DNA of 64,000 bases from Aquimarina sp. AU474 (GTDB lineage Bacteria; Bacteroidota; Bacteroidia; Flavobacteriales; Flavobacteriaceae): contig NZ_OMPE01000009.1 of NCBI RefSeq assembly GCF_900312815.1, positions 496,001 through 560,000 on the forward strand, read 5' to 3'. The translations under genes and the position numbers were made by a program. The stretch's first letter is position 1. The number at the start of each line of letters is the position of its first letter. Positions 23,709 to 31,666 of the stretch are shown here, one piece after another. Under the pieces are notes generated by a model, which was given only the letters and a program-made list of their open reading frames with translations, was not told the DNA's origin and did no database searches.

Positions 23709-23916
23709 AATGCTATACTAATAAAAACAAAGCTAGTATTAAAATCATCCATTCTATCCCTTTTTATGTCTAACTGCTCTGAATTTATGTGAACAGTTAC
23801 AAAAAACCATTGACATAAAGAAAACACATGTATACAGAATAGTTACCACAACTGATATAAAAATTTAATTCTCTAAAAGAAAGTAATGTACTTTCACTAC
23901 TCAAAATAAATATAAC

Positions 23917-24957
23917 ATGCGCCACCGATACTCCTGTATTATATTAATATTTTTTCTTTTTTCTGGTTCTATTATGATTTCTCAAGAAGAAAAAGGTGTT
24001 TTAAACAATAGTTCGATTGCATTTACAATTCCAGAAAAAGACCTTCTTCCGGAGAGCATTGCCTATGATAGCTTAAAAAATGAGTTTTATATAGGAAGTA
24101 CTAGAAAAGGAAAAATCATCAAGGTATCAAAAGATGGATCTAAAAAGGTTTTTATTACTCCAAAAAAAGAAGGGTTGTGGATGATCATAGGAATGGAAAT
24201 CGACTCAAAAAGAAGACATCTTTGGGTATGTAGTTCTGGAGGTGATAACTTAGAAGGATACACTCTAAAAGATGATAAAGAAGGTAGACCAGCTGGTGTG
24301 TTTAAATTTGATTTAAATACAGGTAAATTAATCAACAAATACATATTAGATATCCCTGGCGAAATACATTTCTTCAATGATATTGTAATCAACAAAAACG
24401 GAGATGCATATATTACCCATATGTTTTCTGAACACGCATTGTATACAATTCCTAAAGAACAAGACCAATTGACAAAAGTATTTTCATCAACAACTATAAA
24501 ATACCCTAACGGAATAACATTTTCTGGTGATGAATCGCAAATATTTATCGCCCATGCCGAAGGCGTTTCAGTGTATAATATTAAAAATCGAAAAACACTG
24601 GCTCTAGAAGTTCCTGAACATATAAAAATTAGCAAACGAGAAAGTATAGATGGGTTATATTATTACAAAAACTCATTGATAGGTATTCAACCCGATAGCA
24701 AAACAGTGCAACAATTTAAATTAAACAAAACAGGCTCTAAAATCCTAAGTGCAAAACCATTGGAAGTAAATCACCCAATGATGAATAATCCTACTACAGG
24801 AGAAATCATAAAGGACAAATTCTATTATGTAGCCAACGCACAATTTGGAAGTTTCAATAAAGATGGTTCTTTATTTTCTTCAGATAAATTATACGAGGTA
24901 TGCATACTTAAATTGCCATTACAACATCATCAATCAAAAAACGAACATTATGAATAG
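23917..24957 (+). CDS. Secreted SMP-30/gluconolactonase-like beta-propeller protein
   Basis: 346 residues; N-terminal signal peptide (YSCIILIFFLFSGSIMIS). The body shows repeated propeller-type strands (PESIAYDSLKNEFYIGS, GMEIDSKRRHLWVCSS, FNDIVINKNGDAYIT, YPNGITFSGDESQIFIA), the layout of SMP-30/gluconolactonase or strictosidine-synthase-like proteins. Probably periplasmic. The stop codon overlaps the start of the next gene. Enzyme activity is not inferable. Confidence 0.75.
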   Translation: MRHRYSCIILIFFLFSGSIMISQEEKGVLNNSSIAFTIPEKDLLPESIAYDSLKNEFYIGSTRKGKIIKVSKDGSKKVFITPKKEGLWMIIGMEIDSKRRHLWVCSSGGDNLEGYTLKDDKEGRPAGVFKFDLNTGKLINKYILDIPGEIHFFNDIVINKNGDAYITHMFSEHALYTIPKEQDQLTKVFSSTTIKYPNGITFSGDESQIFIAHAEGVSVYNIKNRKTLALEVPEHIKISKRESIDGLYYYKNSLIGIQPDSKTVQQFKLNKTGSKILSAKPLEVNHPMMNNPTTGEIIKDKFYYVANAQFGSFNKDGSLFSSDKLYEVCILKLPLQHHQSKNEHYE

Positions 24958-25456
24958 GTCACAATTTATTAAAACCGGTATCATAACAACAAGTGCTTTT
25001 GCTCTTGTACCACATTCAGTTTTTTCTAAAAAACAGCAAAAAGAGACTCAATTAGACAAAAAGGTAGTCGCCGAATTTGTAAGTGCGGGGCATGGAAAAT
25101 TTGACAAAGTAAAAGAACTCCTTGCGGAATACCCCACCCTATTAAATGCAGCTCATGATTGGAAAAATGGTGATTTTGAGACAGCTCTGGGAGCTGCTAG
25201 TCATGTTGGTCACAAAAAATTAGCCCAGTATCTTATAGAAAAGGGTGCGCAAGCCAATATATTTACCGCCGCTCTTTTTGGAAGAATTGACATTATAAAA
25301 CCTATGCTTGATCTATTTCCTGCATCGCTTCACGCAATAGGGCCTCATGGGTTTACACTTTTACATCATGCACAACGAGGAGGCGACGATGCACAAGAAG
25401 TAAATGACTTTTTAGTATCACTAGGTGCAAAAGAAACTAAAATAGCTTTGTACTAA
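24950..25456 (+). CDS. Exported ankyrin-repeat protein
   Basis: 168 residues from the ATG at 24950, overlapping the previous gene by 8 nt; the longer frame from 24845 would overlap it by more than 100 nt. N-terminus MNRSQFIKTGIITTSAFAL resembles an export signal. Ankyrin units are seen at about 45-140 (FDKVKELLAEYPTLLNA, ALGAASHVGHKKLAQYLIEKGA, GFTLLHHAQRGG). Likely a binding partner of the co-expressed propeller protein. Confidence 0.8.
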   Translation: MNRSQFIKTGIITTSAFALVPHSVFSKKQQKETQLDKKVVAEFVSAGHGKFDKVKELLAEYPTLLNAAHDWKNGDFETALGAASHVGHKKLAQYLIEKGAQANIFTAALFGRIDIIKPMLDLFPASLHAIGPHGFTLLHHAQRGGDDAQEVNDFLVSLGAKETKIALY

Positions 25457-25489
25457 AAAACGTAGTTCGTAAACAACACTATAGCACAC

Positions 25490-26068
25490 ATGAAAACACT
25501 TGCCATTCTAATTGTATTTTTATGTCATACCTATCATGGATGCAGTCAAAACACTGAAGATAAATCAATTGACCCATATGAATCTCTAAGCTTTTTAATA
25601 GGCACCTGGACACTTGATTTTGGTAAAGGTCAAGCGTATATGAAATTTGAATGGGGAACTAATAATAGATATGTAATTTGTACTGGTACTAATAAAAGAA
25701 ATGGTAAAATCACTCCAGAATTTTTCAGTCTCATTTTATGGGACGGAGTGCAAGAAAAATTCACCATTTCTTCTTCATATACAGCAACCAATGATCTAAT
25801 GGCAGAGTATGGTACCATGACAATAACAGATCAATTAATCTCTAGAGATTTGACAGTAAATTATAGTAAGGGTCAAAACATCCCATTCTTAAAAAAGAAA
25901 GCTGGCAATGGCGGGGATAGTTTAGTCTACCGACAACGTTGGCAAATCATTGATCAAACTACAATGACCGACCTATTTGAAGTTAATTTTGAGGGCCAAT
26001 GGACCAATCCAATGCAAAAATCTAAAGATCAACCTCATTTCAAATGGAAAAAGATAATCTTACAATAG
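25490..26068 (+). CDS. Exported DUF1579-like protein
   Basis: 192 residues with an N-terminal signal (LAILIVFLCHTYHGC); Cys at residue 18 may act as a lipobox (YHGC), so it may be lipid-anchored. The body starts with FLIGTWTLDFGKGQAYMKFEW and continues as a lipocalin-like beta barrel, similar in pattern to DUF1579-type proteins. It follows the ankyrin gene by 33 nt on the same strand and may belong to that operon. Function unknown. Confidence 0.6.
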   Translation: MKTLAILIVFLCHTYHGCSQNTEDKSIDPYESLSFLIGTWTLDFGKGQAYMKFEWGTNNRYVICTGTNKRNGKITPEFFSLILWDGVQEKFTISSSYTATNDLMAEYGTMTITDQLISRDLTVNYSKGQNIPFLKKKAGNGGDSLVYRQRWQIIDQTTMTDLFEVNFEGQWTNPMQKSKDQPHFKWKKIILQ

Positions 26069-26074
26069 CAAACA

Positions 26075-26668
26075 TTAATTCTTATATGCCAATGCCCTTA
26101 TTTTGATTTTGACTTCATTACCAATAAAAAAAGAACCGTTATCCATTTTTTTATTAAATGCTATTCCGTAATCAAATCGATCGATAACCAAATCTGCTTT
26201 GATTCCTATAGCTATCTTTTTTGTTGGATCATTAAATGGCCCTAAAATATCTACAGGAAACTCAATAGTTTTGGTTATGTTTTTAATCGTTAAATCACCT
26301 TGCATCACATAGCCTTGTTTTACTTTTTTTACCGTATTAGAGACGAAAGTAATTTCGGGATAAGCAGCTGTATCTAACCACATTTCTCCTTTAAGATGAC
26401 CATCCCGGGTTTGGTTATTAGTATCCAAACTATTTGTATTTATCTTAATATTTACTGTTATGCTTTCTGGAGCATTACCAGAGAGAGATACATCCCCAAT
26501 AAAGGTATTGAATCTCCCACTCACCTCGCCAACCAAAAAACGTTCTACATCAAAACCAATATAGGTGTGCCCTACATCTAGTGTATAATTATCTGTTGTA
26601 GGGTTAAAGCTTAAGTTAGTAACTGCTATACATAAAACGGTAAGAATAAAAAATTTCACTTTCATCAT
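26075..26668 (-). CDS. YceI-family periplasmic protein
   Basis: 197 residues; signal peptide (VKFFILTVLCIAVTNLSF) and the YceI lipocalin-like barrel: YTLDVGHTYIGFDVERFLVGEVSGRF, DTAAYPEITFVSN, and VIDRFDYGIAFNKKMDNGSFFIGNEV. YceI proteins bind amphiphilic or isoprenoid molecules in the periplasm. Single gene, convergent with the DUF1579-like gene only 6 nt away. Confidence 0.9.
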   Translation of the reverse strand: MMKVKFFILTVLCIAVTNLSFNPTTDNYTLDVGHTYIGFDVERFLVGEVSGRFNTFIGDVSLSGNAPESITVNIKINTNSLDTNNQTRDGHLKGEMWLDTAAYPEITFVSNTVKKVKQGYVMQGDLTIKNITKTIEFPVDILGPFNDPTKKIAIGIKADLVIDRFDYGIAFNKKMDNGSFFIGNEVKIKIRALAYKN

Positions 26669-26753
26669 TTTTAAATTTTGATTTATACGCCAAGTATAGG
26701 TCTACTTAATGATGAATTCGACAATCTTTATAAGTATTGCCAGATTTAGGTAA

Positions 26754-27893
26754 TTATAAAATATCCGTATGTTCTTTACGAAATGCAGAAGGTGTTTTAT
26801 TTTCGAATTTTTTAAACGCATTGACAAAGGATGTCTTATTATTAAATCCAGAATCGAAAGCAATTTGCAACAGTGTATATTTTGGGTTTTCTACAATCCT
26901 ATTTTTTGCCTCTTCTACTCTATATTTATTAATGAAATCGAAAAATGAGCTTTTAAAATGCTCATTAATAATTTGAGAAACATGATGACTAGGTATATCC
27001 ATTTGTTTGGCAACATCCAGCAATCGTATCTCATTATTAAGGTATATTTTTTTATCACCCATTAAAAGATTTAACTGCTTAACATAAGCTATTATATTTT
27101 CAGTTTTAAGTGAACTTTTTGCATATTTCTCTATGTTTTGATCTATTGATTTCCAATCAGTATTCATGAGAGAATAGCTAATCAAGAAGAATAGAGAACC
27201 AATAGGCAAAACATAAATATAATCCAGATATCTTCTGTAAATATCTGTTACTAGTAAAATATATAAGAATAGTATTGAAAAAAGAAGTACAATAATCAAA
27301 ATCATATTAAAAACTCTAGCCCATTTAATACCAATATCTACAGTAGCATACTCGGATTTAATAGTTTCTGTATATGTTTTAATACGCTTAATATTTTTAA
27401 ATAGATATACTCCTAAATGGACAAACTGAATGATAAATATGAAAGAGTACATGTATTGGAGAAGACTAATACTTTTCTTTCTATGATCAAATACCGACAG
27501 CATACCATAATCCACCTGTCTTTTATTAATAATATCATCACTGCACAAGGGTATGATCACCACGAAGAGGATAAATGGCAAAAAATGAATTAGCGATTTA
27601 GTTTTCCATTTCCATGTAATATCGGTAATAGATAAGAAGTAATACAAAGTTAGTGGCCCCAGTAAAAACCAAGACCCATAACGGGTACCATAAAAAATGC
27701 CCAATTTAACATTAACGGTATTTCTTATTAAAAGAAACTCTATCAAATACCATATAAGGACCAGGATTATAAAAAAGAGATAAATATTACCTCGTTTTGT
27801 TCTTTTTTCAGTGGATATTAAAAGTACTAATAGCAAGAATACTCCTTGAAAAATAATAATGAGTATTGCTATTGACCAAATATCCAGATTCAT
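26754..27893 (-). CDS. AraC-family regulator with 7-TM N-terminal domain
   Basis: 379 residues. Seven hydrophobic segments occupy about 1-240 (starting IWSIAILIIIFQGVFLLLVLL), then an AraC-type HTH domain at about 285-375 (VAKQMDIPSHHVSQIIN, LLQIAFDSGFNNKTSFVNAFKKF). This is a membrane-bound regulator type common in Bacteroidota. It starts 12 nt after the sodium symporter gene on the same strand and may control transport of, or respond to, the same solute (inference). Confidence 0.85.
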   Translation of the reverse strand: MNLDIWSIAILIIIFQGVFLLLVLLISTEKRTKRGNIYLFFIILVLIWYLIEFLLIRNTVNVKLGIFYGTRYGSWFLLGPLTLYYFLSITDITWKWKTKSLIHFLPFILFVVIIPLCSDDIINKRQVDYGMLSVFDHRKKSISLLQYMYSFIFIIQFVHLGVYLFKNIKRIKTYTETIKSEYATVDIGIKWARVFNMILIIVLLFSILFLYILLVTDIYRRYLDYIYVLPIGSLFFLISYSLMNTDWKSIDQNIEKYAKSSLKTENIIAYVKQLNLLMGDKKIYLNNEIRLLDVAKQMDIPSHHVSQIINEHFKSSFFDFINKYRVEEAKNRIVENPKYTLLQIAFDSGFNNKTSFVNAFKKFENKTPSAFRKEHTDIL

Positions 27894-27905
27894 AAAATAT
27901 CCTAT

Positions 27906-29483
27906 TTAAGAAAAGTATATATACGAAAATACAACTATAGTGCAAATAACAACTCCAACATACCGAGCTGCTTTCCATGGAGTGATATCCACCTCTTTTG
28001 TATATTGCTGCTCATAGGGTAATTCTCTAGGGTATAATTTTCCGATCACAAGCATTACAGTAATGTTCAAAACAAATACAATGGCCATAATATGCAAAAA
28101 GTGAGGAAAAACCCCTTTCATTATGGTGCTATCAAGAATTACATATCCTAAGTACAGTAAAGCTCCAGAAATAATTGCAACTTTAGCTGCGATTGCGGGA
28201 ACTCTTTTTGTTAGATACCCTACTACAATTATTGTTAAAATAGGTATACTATAACACCCGTTTGCCTTTTGTAAGTACCCAAAAATACTTTCGGTGTAAT
28301 ATAAGAAAGGTGCAATTATCATTGCAAATAAAGCAAGTAAAATTCCGAATTTCTTACCCGCTTTTACGATTTGAATCTCTGTCGCTTGTTTGTTAACATA
28401 CTCATTGTAAATATCTACTCCAAATAAAGTGACCGAACTATTTAACGCACTATTAAATGAACTTAATATTGCTCCAAAAATCACTGCCGCAAAAAAACCA
28501 ACCAAAGATACTGGAAGCACTTCTTTAACCAAAGTAGGATATGCTTGATCTGCTTTGCCAAGCGTATCTCCAAACATATGAAATGCAATTACTCCGGGAA
28601 GTACAACGATCAACGGACCTAGTATTTTAATAAATGACGCTAATAATAATCCTTTTTGTCCTTCTTTTAGATTTTTTGCTCCAAGAGCACGTTGAATAAT
28701 AGCTTGGTTGGTACCCCAATAAAATAATTGCACCAACATCATTCCTGTAAAAATAGTTGCAAAAGGGATCTTAGAATCATTTGACCCTATAGCGTTAAAC
28801 TTTTCGGGATGCTCCTGCAGTAAAATAGTAAACCCTTCAGAAATACTACCATCTCCAATTTCTAACAACCCTAAAATAGGAATCATAATCCCTCCTATTA
28901 ACAACCCAACAGCATTAACAGTATCTGATATAGCTACTGCCTTGAGGCCTCCAAAAATAGCATAGATAGAACCTATAATCCCAATACTAAATACGCATAT
29001 CCAAATAGATACGAACTCTGATACTCCTAACAATTCTGGAATGTCGAACATGGTATTAATAGCCACAGCTCCTGTATATAGAACAATTGGCAGCAAAATT
29101 ATAGCATATCCCGAGAGAAACAAGCCCGAGGTTATTGCTTTGGTGGTCGTATCATATCTACGTTCTAAAAACTGAGGTATCGTAGTGAGTCCTCCTTTCA
29201 GATATCTAGGTAATAAAAACACCGCTGTAATTACCATGGCTATAGCGGCCAGCGTTTCCCATGCCATCACCAAAATTCCATCTGTAAAAGCATCCGCATT
29301 AAGACCTATAATTTGTTCTGTAGAAAGATTGGTTAATAATAACGAACCCGCTATAGTAATAGCAGACAAACTTCTTCCTGCAAGAAAATAACCATCGGCT
29401 GTATTTTCATTCGTTTTTCGAGTAGCTAAATAAGAAATTACACCTACCAATAAGGTGAAACCTAAAAAGGAAAGTAATCCCAT
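27906..29483 (-). CDS. Sodium:solute symporter (SSS family)
   Basis: 525 residues from the ATG at 29483; the frame reaches a TTG at 29531 but the hydrophobic protein begins at MGLLSFLGFTLLVGVISYL. About 14 membrane helices; SSS signatures include DGYFLAGRSLSAITIAGSLLLTNLS, GAVAINTMF, and FGAILSSFNSALNSSVTLF. Subgroup resembles the sugar-type symporters with the TNLSTEQIIGLN motif. Substrate uncertain; sugar or similar polyol. Operon with the 7TM AraC regulator. Confidence 0.9.
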   Translation of the reverse strand: MGLLSFLGFTLLVGVISYLATRKTNENTADGYFLAGRSLSAITIAGSLLLTNLSTEQIIGLNADAFTDGILVMAWETLAAIAMVITAVFLLPRYLKGGLTTIPQFLERRYDTTTKAITSGLFLSGYAIILLPIVLYTGAVAINTMFDIPELLGVSEFVSIWICVFSIGIIGSIYAIFGGLKAVAISDTVNAVGLLIGGIMIPILGLLEIGDGSISEGFTILLQEHPEKFNAIGSNDSKIPFATIFTGMMLVQLFYWGTNQAIIQRALGAKNLKEGQKGLLLASFIKILGPLIVVLPGVIAFHMFGDTLGKADQAYPTLVKEVLPVSLVGFFAAVIFGAILSSFNSALNSSVTLFGVDIYNEYVNKQATEIQIVKAGKKFGILLALFAMIIAPFLYYTESIFGYLQKANGCYSIPILTIIVVGYLTKRVPAIAAKVAIISGALLYLGYVILDSTIMKGVFPHFLHIMAIVFVLNITVMLVIGKLYPRELPYEQQYTKEVDITPWKAARYVGVVICTIVVFSYIYFS

Positions 29484-29674
29484 GTTGTTTGTGTTTTTGA
29501 GATTTAAATAAATATGATTTATTTCGGTCAACTGTTAATGTTTTTACTAGTAAATTTTAATAAAAAACAAAACATATACTTAGAAATCGCAAAGCAAATA
29601 CTTTGAATATATAGTAATTAGCATATTTCTTAGCCCTATTGTTATAAGCACGCAAACACAAATCCATATACTAA
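29484..29674. other. Intergenic region upstream of the symporter
   Basis: AT-rich, no convincing gene or -7 box in either direction. Part of a 488-nt gap whose right half is described as a possible small ORF and terminator. Confidence 0.3.
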
Positions 29675-29830
29675 ATGAATGTTAATTTTTCCTTAAAAGA
29701 ATACTATTCAACAGGCTTTATGGTTGTAATCCAAGTACCAACAAAACACAAACTCAAACTTGACGAAAATTGGTACAAAACCTTGACTACCGCCCGGAGT
29801 CTTAACCTAAATTACTTATGCATTTGTTGA
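29675..29830 (+). CDS. Possible small ORF (51 codons) ending at a terminator
   Basis: ATG at 29675, stop at 29828-29830; the product starts MNVNFSLKEYYSTGF and ends NLNYLCIC. A strong terminator begins 2 nt past the stop, so something is transcribed here on the plus strand. No family recognised, no signal peptide and no clear ribosome site. It could equally be a small RNA or a decayed gene end. Confidence 0.35.
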   Translation: MNVNFSLKEYYSTGFMVVIQVPTKHKLKLDENWYKTLTTARSLNLNYLCIC

Positions 29831-29831
29831 A

Positions 29832-29861
29832 CCCCGAATAAATTTTTATTCGGGGTTTTTT
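29832..29861 (+). terminator. Strong intrinsic terminator
   Basis: CCCCGAATAAA / TTTATTCGGGG stem followed by T6 on the plus strand. The nearest annotated plus-strand gene upstream is more than 3 kb away, so it must serve a small local transcript. Confidence 0.75.
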
Positions 29862-29971
29862 AATTTCTTCATTTGGGATAATTCCAATACAAGCATTCAT
29901 ATTTTAAATTATTTAGAAATTCAATTGACATAAATAGTCTATTTTTGAGTCCTTATTAATAAATCATTGAA

Positions 29972-30505
29972 ATGAGATTATTTCTTCTTTTAGGAATTAT
30001 ATTATTATGCTTTGGATGTAAAAACGAAACAAATGTTAATGTCCAAGAAGACATCCAGATAATGCCTCTGGATAGTCTTTCCAAAAAAAGCATATCGTTA
30101 GATCTTTTAAAATTATCTACACAAGCAGAAAAAGATCTGAGTAGTTTTGAGGATTTTAAAAATCTCAAGAATTTAACACAAACGATGAGAGGAGCTAATC
30201 CTTTTCATGTTCGCAAATATGCCGATAGTATAAATGGACTGATTCAAACTTTTGAAGAAAATCTATCTGAGGATTTAAATGTAAATACTATAAATGCTCG
30301 AATAACTATTTTATTAACTGAAGCTGGGTTACTACGACAATTAACAGAACAAAAACATCCTGAATCAGAAAAGGTATTAGATGCTAACACGCGTTTAATA
30401 ACAGCTTACAATAGTCTAATTATCCAGCTTAATGAATTATCATTAGCCATACCAGAAAACATTGAAAAGGAACTCCTAAGAGAACTAGAAAATAAAGAAG
30501 AATAA
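29972..30505 (+). CDS. Hypothetical lipoprotein
   Basis: 177 residues; MRLFLLLGIILLCFGCK is a clear lipoprotein signal with lipobox Cys16. The mature part is helical and acidic (residues 40-175) without a recognised domain. TATTTTTG at 29940-29947 is a plausible -7 box about 25 nt before the start. Forms an apparent operon with the NTF2-like gene 4 nt downstream. Confidence 0.75.
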   Translation: MRLFLLLGIILLCFGCKNETNVNVQEDIQIMPLDSLSKKSISLDLLKLSTQAEKDLSSFEDFKNLKNLTQTMRGANPFHVRKYADSINGLIQTFEENLSEDLNVNTINARITILLTEAGLLRQLTEQKHPESEKVLDANTRLITAYNSLIIQLNELSLAIPENIEKELLRELENKEE

Positions 30506-30509
30506 GACC

Positions 30510-31004
30510 ATGCATAAACTAATCATCTCTTCCCTAATATTGTTATCCATATTTGGCTATGGGCAACAAAATACTGCAATTGATAAAACTCTAGATGCCT
30601 GGCACAAAGCAGCTGCCGATGCAAATTTTGATGCCTATTTCGAACTTATGACAGACGATGCCATATTTATAGGTACGGATCCCACAGAAAATTGGTCATA
30701 CAATGACTTCAAAGCTTTTTCAAAACCTTATTTTGATAAAGGTAAAGCATGGAGTTTTTCGACCCTCCAGAGAAACATTTTTGTAAAGGATAACGCAACT
30801 ATTGCCTGGTTTGATGAATTATTAGATACTCAAATGGGTATTTGTAGAGGTAGTGGGGTACTTTTAAAAACTCCTAAAGGCTGGAAAATAAAACACTACG
30901 TATTATCTATAGCCATCCCTAACGAAAATGTAAAGGAAATAACATCGCTTAAGAAGAAATTTGACACCGATTTAATGAGTACATTAAGATCTGGTAAAAA
31001 CTAG
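30510..31004 (+). CDS. Exported SnoaL/NTF2-like protein
   Basis: 164 residues with signal peptide (MHKLIISSLILLSIFGYG) and a SnoaL-type NTF2-like fold: LDAWHKAAADANFDAYFELMTDDAIFIGTD, then IAWFDELLD and GVLLKTPKGWKIKHYVLS at the end. These domains bind small molecules or act as isomerase-like scaffolds; no activity can be assigned. Starts 4 nt after the lipoprotein gene and overlaps the convergent HAD gene by 4 nt at the stop. Confidence 0.85.
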   Translation: MHKLIISSLILLSIFGYGQQNTAIDKTLDAWHKAAADANFDAYFELMTDDAIFIGTDPTENWSYNDFKAFSKPYFDKGKAWSFSTLQRNIFVKDNATIAWFDELLDTQMGICRGSGVLLKTPKGWKIKHYVLSIAIPNENVKEITSLKKKFDTDLMSTLRSGKN

Positions 31005-31654
31005 TTTAAGCTTTGCTGAAATTCTTCTAAATTTGAGAAGCAATGCTCTGCTCCATTAGCAATAAGTTTTTGCTTATTTCTATCTCCAATGCCCACAAAA
31101 TCTAATGATAAGTTTTTGGCTGTTTTTAAATCCCATAAGCCATCACCAATAGATACAATTCTATCAAATTTGGAGATCGAATAAAACTTTTTTGCCCTCT
31201 CTATAGCATCCATTACAAACCCTTCTCTAGATTCATGTGTTTTTGAAGTCGCCAAAATCTGCTCATCATACCATAGGTTACATTGTTCAAGTTTTACCAT
31301 TGCTGGTTTTGGTAATGCTCCTGTAGCAAAGCAAAAAGGAATATCTAATTTTTTAAAATACTGAAGCAACGCTCCAGCTCCTATAATTTCGTTTATCTCA
31401 TCAAATTTACTCATTTGATGCACCAGATCTTCCTCAAAATCATTTAATAATCCATGAGGCATATCTTTCTTAAAATTACGTTCGTAATTATACCTTAATG
31501 CATAACTATCGGTATGATGTTTATAATTATTATAATCAGTATCAATATCAAGAATCCCAAGAGATTCTAATGATTTGGTAACCGAAATAAGGTACATAGG
31601 TACACTATCTGTAAGTGTGCCATCAATATCGAATATGTATAGCGTATTTTTCAA
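31001..31654 (-). CDS. HAD-superfamily hydrolase
   Basis: 217 residues: nucleophile motif FDIDGTLTDS (8-17), alpha-helical cap, FATGALPKPAM as motif II region, and SIGDGLWDLKTAKNLSLDFVGIG as motif III/IV. Phosphoglycolate-phosphatase-like in size. Third gene of recO-TonB receptor-HAD on the minus strand, 12 nt after the receptor. Substrate unknown. Confidence 0.88.
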   Translation of the reverse strand: MKNTLYIFDIDGTLTDSVPMYLISVTKSLESLGILDIDTDYNNYKHHTDSYALRYNYERNFKKDMPHGLLNDFEEDLVHQMSKFDEINEIIGAGALLQYFKKLDIPFCFATGALPKPAMVKLEQCNLWYDEQILATSKTHESREGFVMDAIERAKKFYSISKFDRIVSIGDGLWDLKTAKNLSLDFVGIGDRNKQKLIANGAEHCFSNLEEFQQSLN

Positions 31655-31666
31655 AAAACGTAAGTA

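Noticed and set aside
24845..24949. Longer N-terminus for the ankyrin protein
   Set aside because: It would overlap the propeller gene by over 100 nt, and the export signal starts at the ATG at 24950.
30998..31006. Overlap of convergent stop codons as a frameshift
   Set aside because: Both genes keep full family length; a 4-nt convergent overlap is ordinary.
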